From Prunus persica (taxonomy: Eukaryota > Streptophyta > Magnoliopsida > Rosales > Rosaceae), in the NCBI RefSeq assembly GCF_000346465.2, contig NC_034011.1, forward strand, positions 27,215,941 to 27,279,940: a stretch of DNA of 64,000 nucleotides. Reading direction: 5' to 3'. This document shows, one piece after another, positions 25,683 to 38,528 of the stretch (the stretch's first letter is position 1; each line of letters opens with the position of its first letter). Below the pieces are notes generated by a model, which saw only the letters and a list, made by a program, of their open reading frames with translations, was not told the origin of the DNA and ran no database searches. Position numbers and translations under genes: made by a program.

Positions 25683-27122
25683 CCCCAATAATAATATTTT
25701 CCGATTTATTATTTATCACCAACCCTGCCCTGCCCCCCACCCAAACAACTGCAAACCTGAAGCCTAACCGAACCCCTCCTCCTGCGGATAGTATTATTTA
25801 TCTTGGACTTCCAGAACCAGAAAGAAGCAAAATTAACCTTGGACTTTTAATTCAGTAGAGGAAGAACCTATCTGATTCTGCCCTGAGACTGAGAGCCGTC
25901 GCGAATTTTTCCCTTCTCCTTCTTCATCTTATCCCTCAATATTTTTCAGACTATAAATTTTACTAAAAAGCAAAAAAAAAAAAAAAAAAAAAAAAACCAA
26001 TAAAGTTATGTGCCGTTTCTTAATTCTTATCGTTTCAATTTCTGTCGTTACATTTTCAACGACGTATTGTTCTCTCCCTTCCCTTTGAACGGCATCTCAT
26101 GATATGTCGTTACTTTTATAATTTCGTCGGATGGGTCACGTGTTAAGTGATACAGGTCATGATGCCGCTATCTCTACTAGTCGAGACTTGAGAGAGAGAG
26201 AGGCCCTAGAATTATCAGGCGTTTTAAATAAACGGCTAAAGGAGACCTTGCTGCTGTATCCAATACCGGCCGGAGAAAGAGGAGGACGGGTTTCACTTTC
26301 TGGGTTGGCCAAGTCAGTTTTCGTTAAGGGGAAGGGGAAAAAAGAAAAAGAGAGGGTGATGGTGTTTATGGGCCATGCAGATTCAGTTAAAAAAAAGACA
26401 TCTTGGCTGATGATGAATTATGATATAAGGCTATGCAATTGCAATCTGCAGTATGTAAAGTAAATAGAGCGGAAGACGAAAGTTGAAGCCGAGTATTACT
26501 TTGACTGAGCTCTATCCTCCTCTTCCCAAGTTCCCAGTCTGGAATTGATTTTGCTATTGGGCAATAGAGGAAGGAGAGGTAACATTCTGTCCTTTCTTCT
26601 TGTTTTTCTTTTTAGCTTTACATTTTATAAGGGCCAACGTTCACCGAAAATTCATATTCATTTTAGATCTCAGAAAACGACGTGGGAGGAATGAGTAAGA
26701 TTTTATTAGTATAGTTATTAGTATGCTATGCATCATTAACCCCAAACAAAAACCCACCTCTGAGTTTGGGATATGGGATATGGGAGGGGATTCACCCTAC
26801 CTCTGTGATTTGTACAACAGATCCCACCTTACTTCTCCCAATCTAATTGTCAAGAATTAGTTGCATTGATATATTATGGAGCCTAGGATCTTAAGCTCAA
26901 AGGGAACCATATTGAATCTATAATTTGCTTGAGTCTTTTCAAGCCAAGTGTTGTTTCTCATTCATTTTCCATTCCTTCATTTGATACCTCATATAGTTCC
27001 TGCCGTTCACACTCTCAGGCAGGCAATCGGCAGGTCGAACTGTTGTTAAAGGTCTAACACTCGGCGTTTGCAGAAAGACACGCTTCTGTTTGTTTGTGTA
27101 CCGAAAAGAAGACAATTCTGTT
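25683..27122. other. Divergent intergenic region LWD / PPR
   Basis: Contains the LWD promoter (minus) and the PPR promoter (plus). A 24-base poly-A run lies at 25973-25996. No further gene, RNA or mobile element is supported. Confidence 0.45.
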
Positions 27123-28457
27123 ATGATGGTTGCACGCCTTTCATGTACTCCCGAGGTTCTCCCCAAAAGTAAGCTATTCACCGGCTCTAGGGTAACCAAA
27201 TTCGGTTCTCAGGAAGCTCTCACCTTACTCCAAAATTGCGCCACTTTCAAACATCTCAAGCAAATCCATGCTAAGATTATCCGGAATGGTCTTTCTCACG
27301 ATCAGTTACTTATCAGGAAACTCATTCACCTTTGCTCTTCTTATGGGAAAATGGACTATGCCAATCTCATATTCCATCAAATCCAAGGCCCCCTTACTTT
27401 TACTTGGAATCTAATGATCATGTCCTATACCATCAACGGCTGCTCACAAGAAGCCCTCCTTCTGTATAGCCTTATGATACACCAAGGATTTCCACCCGAT
27501 AAGTTCACCTTTCCGTTTGTTATCAAAGCTTGCATTGCCTCTTCCGCATTTGAGCAAGGAAAAGTGGTTCATGGGTTATCCATAAAAAATAGTTTCTCCA
27601 GAGACATGTTTGTTCAAAATACTTTAATGGACTTCTACTTCAAGTGTGGAGAAATAGATTGTGGATGCAGGGTGTTTGAAAAAATGCGTGTACGAAATGT
27701 AGTTTCATGGACAACCATGATTTCGGGGCTAGTTGCTTGTGGGGAATTGCATGCTGCCCGAGCAGTTTTTGAGCGAATGCCAGCTAAAAATGTTGTTTCA
27801 TGGACAGCAATGATGAATGGGTATGTTAGAAATCAGCAACCTGAAGAGGCTTTTGAGCTGTTCTGGAGAATGCAGGTTGGTGATGTTAGGCCAAACGAAT
27901 TCACGCTGGTAAGCTTGCTGAAAGCTTGTACCCTATTGGGGAGCCTCAAATTGGGTAGATGGATTCACGACTTTGCTCTTAAAAATGGATTTAAACTTGA
28001 TGTTTTCCTTGGGACAGCTCTTATTGATACGTATAGCAAATGTGGTAGTTTAGAGGACGCGAGGAGAGTATTTGACGAAATGCGAATCAAGAGCTTGGCT
28101 ACATGGAATGCAATGATCACAAGCTTGGGTGTACATGGGTTTGGAGAGGAAGCACTTGCCCTTTTCGCAGAGATGGAGAAGGTGAACGTAAGGCCAGATG
28201 CAATCACTTTCGTAGGTGTTTTATCTGCTTGTTTGCATACAAATAATCTGGAGGCTGGTTGTATGTATTTCAAATACATGAGTAAACACTATGGTATTAC
28301 GCCTATTTTAGAACATTACACTTGCATGATTGAACTATATAGCCGTGCTGATATGTTAGATGAGGTATGCAAATTAGCGCAATCCATGCCTGTAAAGCAA
28401 AACATATATAAAGCAGAGGATAACGACAATCATCTTTCACTCGTGCAGAGGAGTTAG
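27123..28457 (+). CDS. Pentatricopeptide repeat protein, PLS type, probably organellar
   Basis: Intronless gene for 444 residues. Repeated 31-36-residue PPR units are visible from about residue 50: FTWNLMIMSYTINGCSQEALLL..., VSWTTMISGLVACGELHAARAVF..., VSWTAMMNGYVRNQQPEEAFELF..., ATWNAMITSLGVHGFGEEALALF, with spacer P, L and S classes. There is no E, E+ or DYW domain; the protein ends soon after the last repeat (IYKAEDNDNHLSLVQRS). PPR proteins bind organelle RNA in a sequence-specific way; the RNA target cannot be read from here. The N-terminal 40 residues are Ser/Arg-rich and acid-poor, fitting a plastid transit peptide. Its place next to LWD matches, from memory, the Arabidopsis PPR gene At3g26630 (455 residues). 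The Met three bases downstream is an equal start candidate. Confidence 0.88.
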   Translation: MMVARLSCTPEVLPKSKLFTGSRVTKFGSQEALTLLQNCATFKHLKQIHAKIIRNGLSHDQLLIRKLIHLCSSYGKMDYANLIFHQIQGPLTFTWNLMIMSYTINGCSQEALLLYSLMIHQGFPPDKFTFPFVIKACIASSAFEQGKVVHGLSIKNSFSRDMFVQNTLMDFYFKCGEIDCGCRVFEKMRVRNVVSWTTMISGLVACGELHAARAVFERMPAKNVVSWTAMMNGYVRNQQPEEAFELFWRMQVGDVRPNEFTLVSLLKACTLLGSLKLGRWIHDFALKNGFKLDVFLGTALIDTYSKCGSLEDARRVFDEMRIKSLATWNAMITSLGVHGFGEEALALFAEMEKVNVRPDAITFVGVLSACLHTNNLEAGCMYFKYMSKHYGITPILEHYTCMIELYSRADMLDEVCKLAQSMPVKQNIYKAEDNDNHLSLVQRS

Positions 28458-29828
28458 ATTGCTTAAGAGTCTGAGTTGGTATCTGCACTTGAGAGCTTCA
28501 AGTATGATCTGGGTTGACTATCTGACTGATAAATGACTGGATTTTGATTACGTAACAATATATGTGTGCCACAGCAAGACCAAGACCAAGACCAAGGACA
28601 AGGTATTGTCCTTGAAAAAAGATATGAAACCAGACTCTCATCTCATGGTTACGGATTTGGCAAATGATAAGCTTAAGCTTTGCAAGTGACCAGACCGAGA
28701 CCAGGTGTTTGGACGGAAATGGCTTGACCTCCTTGATCTTGAAATTTTTCCTCGTTGATTTGTAGTGCTCCTTCCTTTATTAGTTTGTAGTACTAATGAA
28801 GAGAGTAATTTTCTGAACTGAAGAGACTATGGTAAATGTTGAACAGAGAGTTCCATTCTTAAATCAATACAGTCAATTAAAATTTTGTTTTTGTGGGGGA
28901 AGCTCCAGTTTGAATTGAGTGTTTGTTTGTAGTTGATGGACCTTCGCCCACAAAAACAAAATTAATACAGTCAAGAATTTAGAATTCAATTCTACTAAAG
29001 GGCCTTACATCTCCAAAGGGCCCGACTCTGTTTTTTATTTTTCTTCCTCGTTCGTCATTTTTGACGTCTTGTTGTGCCCAGTGCCCACCCCAGGAAAAGG
29101 TTGTTCGCATCTTTTAAACATGTCCAACAAAACCGCCCTTCCTCCTCCACTTTTTTTCTAATTTTCAATTTTAAAATTGTTAATAGAGTCTGACTCTCTG
29201 AGTTTGCATAGTTGAACAAATTGAACGAACAGGCGGACACGACGAAGCTGCCAGCCAAAGCTGACCCAAATGTTTGTTTAGTTTAGTATATTATTATTAC
29301 TAGCTTTTCTGCACGCTCTTCCGCGCATGTGAGAGGTTTTTTTTTTAAAAAAATTTAAATTTATTTTAGAATTAAAAAAGATAATGGATATTTGTATTCT
29401 ATAAAAATAGGACTCATTATCTGAATTTTCTTTTAATTTTAATTTTTTTAATACGAAAAATTATGAATTTACCATATTATCCTCATTTAATTAATAATTT
29501 CAATTCTTAATGTTTGCATTAACTAAAAACATTTTCTGGTATTTTGAATATTTCACCATTCTCTGCCTTTTGCTTTATATATATAGATTATTATTATTAT
29601 TTTATTTTTAGGTTAATGTTGTTTAATAATCATGAGATGAGAGAGAAGATTTTGGAAAAATGGAATGGCAAAAAAGAAGATAAGCATCCACCATCCGTTA
29701 TGCTGACTGATGGGGTGGAAAACAAAAAAAAGATAAAGGTGGCAAAAAGTCATAATTCGTAACTCATTATAATAATTGAGCAAGCAAGGTAGCAAGAGGG
29801 AGGGTAGGCAGAAAGAAAGACAGGGAGA
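28458..29828. other. Intergenic region PPR / ACS
   Basis: AT-rich spacer. GACCAAGACCAAGACCAAGG near 28575 is a short 6-bp tandem. The right end is the ACS promoter and leader. No gene or recognisable element is seen. Confidence 0.45.
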
Positions 29829-32800
29829 ATGGTCGCTCAATATTACAATACGAATTATTATAATATAATTGTTGCTGAACCTCCTCCGGTAGCCATACTA
29901 ACGTCGTATTCCGAGCTCAAGAGAAGAAAGTCAATTCCAAATTCGGTTCCTCCTACTCCTCCTCCTCTTAGTCTTACTTCTTCTTCTTCTTCTTTGTGGG
30001 GAAGATCTAGATTTAAATCCTGGGGTTGGGGCACCAGTAGCGGCAGCAGCATTATGAGCACTAGTAATAATAAGGTGATTTGGGGCATGGAATCATCATC
30101 TGCCAACAACATTACCACAACCAATCATCTGCGGCATGTGGAGTCCATGGCCACAATGCCTTCTGGCGCTGGAAACATTCCCCACCTCAACGCCATCGTT
30201 TTGGGAGAAGCACTCGCTTTTGAAGAGAACGATCTCATCTTCCCCAGCGACGACTTTTCCCGCCAGGCTCATGTTCCCTCTCCCGGCAAGGTAACTACTG
30301 CAACGCTCTCTCTTTTCATTTCTCTCTGTTTGTTTGTTCGTTTTCTGTACATACAATAACATCTAATCTTATTGATTTAACCAATACCATTATCAATTTA
30401 TCATCATCGTCCTCATCAGTATCTGGAGATGTATAAGAGGTCCATCGAGGACCCCGCGGGGTTTTGGTCGGATATTGCTTCCAGCTTCTATTGGAAACAG
30501 AAATGGGGCCAACAAGTCTACTTGGAGAATCTCGATGTCAGGAAAGGCGATATCAGAATTGAGGTGATCTGCGTGGTGGATTTCGTTTTCCCCCTTTGAT
30601 TTCGTTTTCCTCTTCCTTTTGACCACCATCTGTGTTTTGAGCAGTGGTTCAAGGGCGGTATCACCAACATCTGCTACAATTGCCTTGACTCAAATGTTGA
30701 AGCTGGACTTGGTGACAAAATTGCCTTATACTGGGAAGGCAATGAGCCTGGTGTTGATGCCACTTTAACGTACATCCAGCTTCTCCACAACGTTTGCCAG
30801 GTCTATCATTATTCCTTACATTTACATTATCACTCTCTTTCTCTCTCTCGCACACACTCCCACGCATGCATAAAACTCAATACAAAATTTAATCATTAAA
30901 AACAACGAGAATAGAAAACAAGAGATTGGGTCTTCATTCTGTCAATTGCTAATCAATTGTCTCACCTTCTCTTACCCCTACTGCTCGCAGCTGGCAAACT
31001 ATTTGAAAGATATTGGAGTTAAAAAGGGTGATGCTGTTGTGGTTTACTTACCAATGTTAATGGAACTTCCAATCACAATGCTTGCTTGTGCTCGCATTGG
31101 TGCAGTTCACTCGGTATTGCACCATGTTACTCTTTGCTTTCCAACATCCACAACTCTTCCTTTTTTCTAATTTAGCCTTTTCCATTCTTTCAGGTTGTCT
31201 TTGCTGGATTTTCCGCAGAATCTCTTGCTCAAAGAATTGTGGATTGCAAACCGAAAGTTGTAATCACTTGCAATGCTGTTAAAAGGGGTTCTAAGGTCAT
31301 CCACCTGAAAGATATAGTTGATGCTGCCCTTATTGAATCATCCCAAAGTGGGGTTTCTATAGGTATGGAAATTTGCTAATTGCTATGTGATTTATGCACA
31401 CATCTATCTAATTACTTCTGTCTCAGGATAGGATAAATTTAATTTTACAGTTTCCTCATTATATTATTTATTGTCTCCCTTATGTTAGTTTTTCATTTTT
31501 TCTGAAAAATGTATTTGGTAGTGGTATCCTGTTTCTTTTATTAAACCTTAACTTAGTTCGAGAAAAAAAATTGAACTTACTGAAAGTTGAGAAAATTGTT
31601 AGGATTCTATTGGGCATCCATTGAGTGGCAGGTTTGGATTTAAGATTGTCTGGATCTGACGTTATTTGCAAAAATCGTTTCCATAAGTACAGTAATCAAC
31701 CATAACAGACCAATCCTCTATATATATATATATGTATATATTTTTCTAAGACCAAGGATTGATTTGCTTTTCTTTTTTTAGTATAATGGATGTATGATTC
31801 CCTATTTGAGCAGATGTATGCTTAACTTATGAAAATCAATTGGCTATGAAGAAGGAAAGTACCAAATGGAAAGAAGAAAGAGATGTATGGTGGCAGGTTA
31901 GTAGTAGTACTAGCACCTCTTTATACAGATTTCCATGAAAGAAAGAGTGCTTTTATCTGTAACATGCATGCTCTGTTGTGTATTCTTCCTATATTAGTGT
32001 TTCATCATATGCTTTTAAATGGCTTGAATGTTTGTTTTATGGACCGTTGTGACTGATGACTCATGATTATCTTCCAGGATGTCATACCTAAATATCCAAC
32101 TACATGTGCAGTGGAGTGGGTTGATGCAGAAGATCCACTTTTTCTGCTCTATACTAGTGGGAGCACTGGGAAGCCGAAGGTATATATGTTCCATACTTTA
32201 ATTCATCTTTCCCTTCTTTTTTTCTGGGCTTCTTCTAATATTAGTCTCTTTAGGGAGTTGTCCACACAACTGGAGGATATATGGTGTACACTGCAACAAC
32301 ATTTAAATATGCATTTGATTACAAGCCATCTGACATCTACTGGTATCCTTAAAAACCCTGTGCTTATCATTAATGTTAATTTGATCTTCTCATGTTAAAG
32401 AAGCTGATTTATGCTGATTCCCCCCACTTTTTTCTTTGTCACTAAAAAAGCTTTATCTCTGTTTTAGGTGTACAGCTGACTGTGGTTGGATCACTGGGCA
32501 CAGCTATGTCACATATGGACCCCTGCTAAATGGAGCGTCTGCTGTCATATTTGAAGGGGTAATTGATAGATAGATTAATACACAGATTATTGTTTACATT
32601 AACGACAAAAACATAAAATAGATGTCAAAAGAAAATTATTCATCTGCATGCACATAGCCAAAATCTCTACTCTGGCATTTGGAAGCCTTTGGGCAAAAAT
32701 GGAAAAGAAAAACGACTATACAAGAAAGAAGCTTGAAAGCTAGGTCTAAAGGTATGTTTTTTCTTTCCCAGTGGCATTATAGCCTACTGGTACCTCTCCC

Positions 32801-35800
32801 CTTTAGCCAAAGGTTTTTGGTTGGACTTATAATATTGTTGGTAGTTGAACCTTAAAGGGTGGGGAGATTCTTCTGGTAAGAAGAGTAGCCCCTCTTGTAT
32901 AGCCTAACTTTTGGACTCAAATTCCTGAAGAAGCAAAATATGAAACTGCAATTGGCTAGTTGTGAATATAACATTTAATTTACCTTATGGTGAGAATCAT
33001 ATATCACTGTCTATGATCTATATAAATTCTTAAATACTTATTTACATTATACTATTGCATGAAATGAACTTTTTTAGTGTTAACTACATAATAACAGTTA
33101 GAACACCAACTAGTTGTATCTCAATATGTGGATAATGCCTGAGCATCTCATGTTTTAAAAGTGCTGCAGTGTATTGATTATGATGTAACTTTTAGTGCAT
33201 ACGCTTAGTATCATTTTTGCTGAATTGGATTTCCAATGTTGGCCTTTAATATAGTAGTTACTATCCATGTATATATTGCAGGCTCCAAATTATCCTAATC
33301 CTGGACGCTGTTGGGATATTGTTGATAAATACCAAGTGACCATATTTTATACTGCCCCCACATTAGTGCGGTCCCTCATGCGTGATAGTGACGAGGCAAG
33401 ATATTTAACCTGTCGTTACTTCCATTTATGTGGATGTGATATTTTTAATATATTGTTATTGATCAAGACAATTTTATAAGTTCGTGATGGCTGTTCACAG
33501 CTATTTAGAGTCCGAAAAGAACACATTACTCTATTTGTTTGTTCTAGGTTGTCTGCATTTTTTGGCCATAAGCTCCTCGTCATTTTCTCCGTGTTTCATT
33601 TTTATCCTTCTGTTTTGTCAAAGCCAATCCTCTATCTTACATATCTGGTTTACTTGGGTGGCCCTGCCGTTGGTGTTTCTTAATGAATTACCTATCAAGA
33701 AATTAGTCCTTCTGTATAATCTTCATTATTTACTATCTGCATTGCAAGAGTGTCCATTTTACATAGTAGTTGTATTCATACGTCTATGGTGGTCTTGTTG
33801 TCTAGATCAGGTTAAGATTCCACTTACATAAAGTTTATTATATGTGTATTGAATTTCTACTTCATCTTTTTCATGCAGTATGTTACGCGATACTCGCGGA
33901 AATCCTTACGGGTCCTTGGAAGTGTAGGCGAGCCTATTAATCCAAGTGCATGGAGGTTCTCATTTCTTTTGTTGTCTGATCCAAAAGCTGCATTTTGTAC
34001 TAAAAAAGAATTATTAACTCAGCCCTTTTTGGCACAGATGGTTTTTCAATCTGGTTGGAGATTCAAAATGTCCTATTTCTGACACTTGGTGGCAAACTGA
34101 AACTGGTGGCTTTATGGTATTCTAGTACTGTTCTTAAATGGTTTTTATCTCTTGTGCCATTAACTGGTGTTCAAGCAAATTGTAATTGTTGGCATCAGAA
34201 TATTTCTCGAGATTTTACTTGTTAAACACTCCCCCACCCCCACATGTCCCAATAAATACCTGCATTCACCTGGACTTCCATCGGTCTGACGTTTTAACTT
34301 GAAATGATTCACCTTCTTTACCTGGCAGATAACTCCATTACCGGGTGCCTGGCCACAGAAGCCTGGTTCTGCTACTTTCCCTTTCTTTGGAGTTCAGGTC
34401 TTTTATTCTTTTTATGGATACTTATCATCATCTTCATACTGTTCTCTTTTTACACTTTTGAATCTGTAAGATCTACATCATATTAACTTTTTTCCTTGTA
34501 ACTGCAGGCTGTCATAGTGGATGAGAAGGGTGTTGAGATTGAAGGGGAGTGCAGTGGTTATCTGTGTGTAAAAAGCTCATGGCCTGGAGCATTCCGAACT
34601 CTTTACTGTGATCATGAAAGATACGAAACTACTTACTTTAAACCTTTCCCTGGGTATTATTTTAGTGGTGATGGATGCAGCAGGTAAGTAATAGCGTCAA
34701 TCTTCAATTTTGTCAGCATGAATGCTAATATGAGTTATGTATGAAGTTTTTTTGTTTCCAAAACAAGATTTGAATTTTATTTTTTTTTGTGTTTATAAGT
34801 TAGGATTTATTAGGAGTGTTTTTTATATTATATGGGGGTGCAAGACATGCTAAGTTGTACACATCAATGCCTCAGGGACAAAGATGGATATCACTGGCTT
34901 ACAGGACGGGTTGATGATGTTATCAATGTCAGGTATTTTTTGGATTCCATAAGCTTTGCCCATATAATTTTTTTACGTTTTATGTGTATGAGTGAGCTAA
35001 ATGTAGTAATAGGATTGTTAATGTGTAGATTTTTAAGGATTTTAAATTATGATATTCCCCTCCTTAACTTCCTCTACGCAAGTATCTTTGCATCTTCTTG
35101 TAATTTCGAAGACTGCAATTGATGTTTATTGCCTATGCTCAATAATAATACCATAATGCGTGCAGTGGACATCGTATTGGTACAGCAGAAGTGGAATCTG
35201 CTCTGGTATCACATCCCCAGTGTGCTGAAGCTGCTGTGGTTGGCGTTGAGCATGAGGTATGTGATGCAGAACCCAGGAAGAGAAAAGGGAAAATACTGAA
35301 GCGAACAGACTAAAAACAGCATATGCTTGTGGCTAGTATGTATGTCTGAACAAAATTGCTTTCTTGCTGTAGGTTAAAGGACAAGGTTTATATGCCTTTG
35401 TTACTCTTGTGGAGGGTGTACCTTACAGCGAAGAACTCCGGAAAAGCCTTATACTGAATGTCAGAAAGCAGGTATATATCTAGTTCTGCATTTAAGTTTA
35501 CTGCATCTTGTTACTTGTGATGCTACGGCACTCCAGCTGGTATTAGGGTTACTTTGTACACTTGCGTAGAATTCTTGAAGACTTATTCTTACCCCATTGT
35601 GCCATGCCATCATACCCCTGGATGGTATCAGGATTATGCAGATAAAAATAAATTTATTTTTAAAAAGGTGGTATTTTTCACAAATGATAATGATATCTTC
35701 TGAAACTATATTTGAATTGGCTGACATGTCGTTCAGCCTGGAAACCTTGTAATGAATCGCACTTTCAGTCTTCTTGTTTGGATGTATCTTCCATATGCTA

Positions 35801-36033
35801 TTGATGAGTAGCCACAAGTACGTAAAATTCTTATAAACATTTTTCAGATCGGAGCATTTGCAGCACCGGACAAAGTCCACTGGGCCCCTGGCCTTCCAAA
35901 AACAAGGAGTGGGAAGATAATGAGGAGGATTCTGAGGAAAATTGCTTCTAGACAGTTAGATGAGCTTGGTGACACCAGCACTCTTGCAGATCCAAATGTG
36001 GTCGATCAACTTATTGCTCTCGCAGATGTGTAG
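29829..36033 (+). CDS. ACS: Plastid acetyl-CoA synthetase (AMP-forming), 18 exons
   Basis: Makes acetyl-CoA from acetate, CoA and ATP; in plants the enzyme is in plastids and recycles acetate. Coding exons: 29829-30290, 30420-30563, 30645-30800, 30991-31113, 31194-31362, 31814-31896, 32078-32179, 32254-32342, 32468-32558, 33282-33395, 33879-33955, 34038-34116, 34329-34397, 34508-34683, 34876-34932, 35166-35256, 35373-35471, 35848-36033. They join in phase to 788 residues. Exon 1 gives a Ser/Pro/Arg-rich transit region. The ANL core has [10 protein letters not shown] (404-413), [27 protein letters not shown] and [11 protein letters not shown] with the catalytic, acetylation-regulated Lys750. 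The intron 33396-33878 uses a GC donor; all others are GT-AG. No damage is seen. Propionate use is possible but secondary in the family. Confidence 0.94.
33396..33878 (+). other. GC-AG intron of ACS
   Basis: The exon ends RDSDE at GAG and the intron begins GCAAGA; the next exon starts [11 protein letters not shown] after CATGCAG. Only this junction keeps the family sequence in frame. The donor GAG/GCAAGA fits the strong consensus usual for GC-AG introns. Confidence 0.85.
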
Positions 36034-37317
36034 ACTCTGGTTTGGACACGCACTCACCAAAAATGATCAATTGCATCAGATTAGGCAGTAGAAAAAAATC
36101 ATGCACGAAGGTTCTGTTTCCCATAACTTCTTACAGCGTACTCAGCACATTATATGAATGTCCTCCTTTAACTAATGTTTCGATAAACTACGGATTATGG
36201 ACAGGCCACGTTTAGAATTGCTTATGTAGAAAGTATTTCTGTTTCTAGCAATGTATTTCTGCTTATAAGCGCCTTCGCTAGAAACGTTTTTAATAGAAGC
36301 ACGTCAAGTGCTATAGTATAGCGATGTTGTACTCTGCTGCACCTCGATGCCTGCGCAACATGAAGCACGATTGGGCTTTAATATAAACGGGGTCCGGGGA
36401 CATGGTATGGCTCAGCACCAAGATGGCATGGGTGGGTAGTCTATGTCGGCTAGCTGCTCTTCTTCTATAAAAAGCCAACACAAATTCTTTATAGAATTGG
36501 AATTTCGAGAAGTGAAACTTATTACGAAATAAGGATGAGCTATTGTAGAACAATGAAAGTTTATAAAGTTGAGATTTGAGAGGAATAAATTTGGTCAGAG
36601 ATGGGTGAAAATGAAAATACGACATGAATCGGATTTCCTGTCTGCAAAACTCTCTCCTCTATGCCCCTTTTTTTTGACACATGCCCTTCTCCTTTTTCTC
36701 TATATATTTTTTATAAGTTTGTATACAAGCGATGTTGGATGTGGGAATTCGAACACACAGGGATGAATCCATAATTTGAAAATAGGGTGGGATAAATTTA
36801 TCTTACATACAAACCTATTGAAAGATAAAAAATTTGACTGTACAAGTGAATTTCATTGTTAACAAGAAGTTCCAAATTTCTAATTTTTTTTTTAAAAAAA
36901 TAAACCTATGTAAATCTAGCAACATAAAAAAAATTGAAGTAGGAATTTTAAGGTCAATTATAGCAATTACACTTTTCCCTGAAAGGAAAAAAAAATTGAA
37001 AGCATTTATCCATTACAAAAGAAGAAAAAAAAAATTGAAACATTTTAGTCCATCTAGCCATTCAAGCCAACTTGAAAAATAAAAATGAAAAGAAGGTATT
37101 CAAGCCAAGGTAAAGAATTTTCTATGAGGGAATGAAATGAGTGTTTTCTAAAAAGGGGCATGTGTCACATGTGTGAGGTTAGTTTATGTTTTTCTTTCTA
37201 TTAGACTTGTGGGGTTAGTTAACTAAAGAAAAAAAAGAAGAGATTTTCTGTTGGTGGGATGGGAGTGTGTGCCTGTGTCGGGTGTAAAAAATCAAGTCAC
37301 CTAGACTATAGCCCAGG

Positions 37318-37605
37318 TTAATTTATGAAATTAATTAAAAAACTTAAATGCTAATTATTCATTAAATAAAGAACAATTAAAACATAATTAATAATTAATA
37401 TAATTAAATAAGGCTAAGATATTACTTAATTGTAAATATTAAACTAAACAAACTAATTTTGTGTTAAAAAAATAAAAAATAATTCCACAAAAATAATTAA
37501 AATTAATTCAGTAATTTATGAAATTAGTAAAATATTTAAATACTAATTATTCACTAAAAAATAATAATTAAAACATAATTATTAATTAAAGTAATCGAAA
37601 AAGGC
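37318..37605. repeat. Imperfect AT-rich tandem duplication, about 192-bp offset
   Basis: The block TTATGAAATTAnT...CTAATTATTCAnTAAA...TTAAAACATAATTA...AAGGCTA at 37318-37413 recurs at 37510-37607 with substitutions. Low complexity limits the certainty of the boundaries. Confidence 0.6.
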
Positions 37606-37870
37606 TACCATGTATTGCAATATAGCCGCCTTGCTATACATTTAAATATATAATATATATTCGAATGATCTAACAAAAGATTCATAGAAGGTACAAACCT
37701 TGATGGATGCATTTGCTGTAAATGCTACAAATTCCACCAAATATATAATTCCGCTTCACTCCTACAACAAAAGGTGCCATTTCCTCATATTTGCGTGTTA
37801 TCTATGGGTAAAGAAACACAAATAAAATGTAAGGTCCATTTCCAATGTAGAGAGTTAATAATTAGTTTAG

Positions 37871-37997
37871 TTTGGGGGATTTTCAGATTTTGAATATCTG
37901 CAAAGAACATTAGCCAAGGAATTTCAGTTTGGGGGATTTCCAGGTGGAGTCTAGGTACGCAGATGGTTGGTGAATAATAAGTTCAGTTTGGGGGATT
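37871..37997. repeat. Three TTTGGGGGATTT blocks, about 56-bp spacing
   Basis: TTTGGGGGAT followed by TTTC or TTC occurs at about 37871, 37928 and 37987, each preceded by CAG or TAG. The flanking sequence is not clearly duplicated. Confidence 0.7.
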
Positions 37998-38528
37998 TTC
38001 ATGCCCTCATCTATATATTTGTCATGGAACTTGCAGTCTCATAAATTGACATGCTTCCATACCTCAAAATGTAATCATAACATTATTCACGGTTAAAAGA
38101 AAATGTTAATCTATATGAGCTCTCTGATAGAGATTTAGATATCATAGAAATAATGATTTCAAATCACCATTCTTGTTTTTAGTGGTTCTCGTGTCGTGAT
38201 CATATTTCTTTTTTCTTTAATAAAGCCTGTAAACTTAACTTCATTACTTCAGTCACCATGAAAGTTTAAATTTATTTATTCTTTACTCCAAAACTCTCCC
38301 AAGTAACATGAAATGTAAATGAGATCCTGCTTGATTAAATAACACTGATTTATTGACAAAAACAAGCAACTGGGCATGCACACAGTCACATATAAGCATG
38401 TACAAAAAAAATTGAAGTAGGAATTTTAAGGTCAATTATAGCAATTACACGATAAACTTTTCCATGGGCATGGTAAACGGATAAGGGGATTGTATTACTT
38501 ACAGTTACCGGTTGCAGCAATTCATAGG

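Larger units (their letters stand above)
36926..38450. repeat. Exact 47-bp direct repeat, copies 1478 bp apart
   Basis: 36926-36972 and 38404-38450 are identical over 47 bases (eight A, then TTGAAGTAGGAATTTTAAGG and on to GCAATTACAC). The flanks differ, although ACTTTTCC follows soon after both. The copies may be terminal direct repeats of a decayed element or mark a segmental duplication. Confidence 0.85.
36034..38528. other. AT-rich repeat-bearing spacer after ACS
   Basis: Begins with the ACS 3'UTR. From about 36,600 on it is very AT-rich and built of short duplications, listed separately: a 47-bp exact direct repeat, a 190-bp offset duplication near 37,320 and 37,510, and three TTTGGGGGAT blocks. 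No coding region is supported. Confidence 0.5.

Noticed and set aside
26131..26463. 110-codon plus-strand open frame between LWD and PPR
   Set aside because: No recognisable domain, no codon pattern like the neighbours, and it sits in a divergent promoter region.
33396..33480. Apparent missing donor, suggesting ACS is a pseudogene
   Set aside because: A GC-AG intron restores the frame and all other exons are intact.
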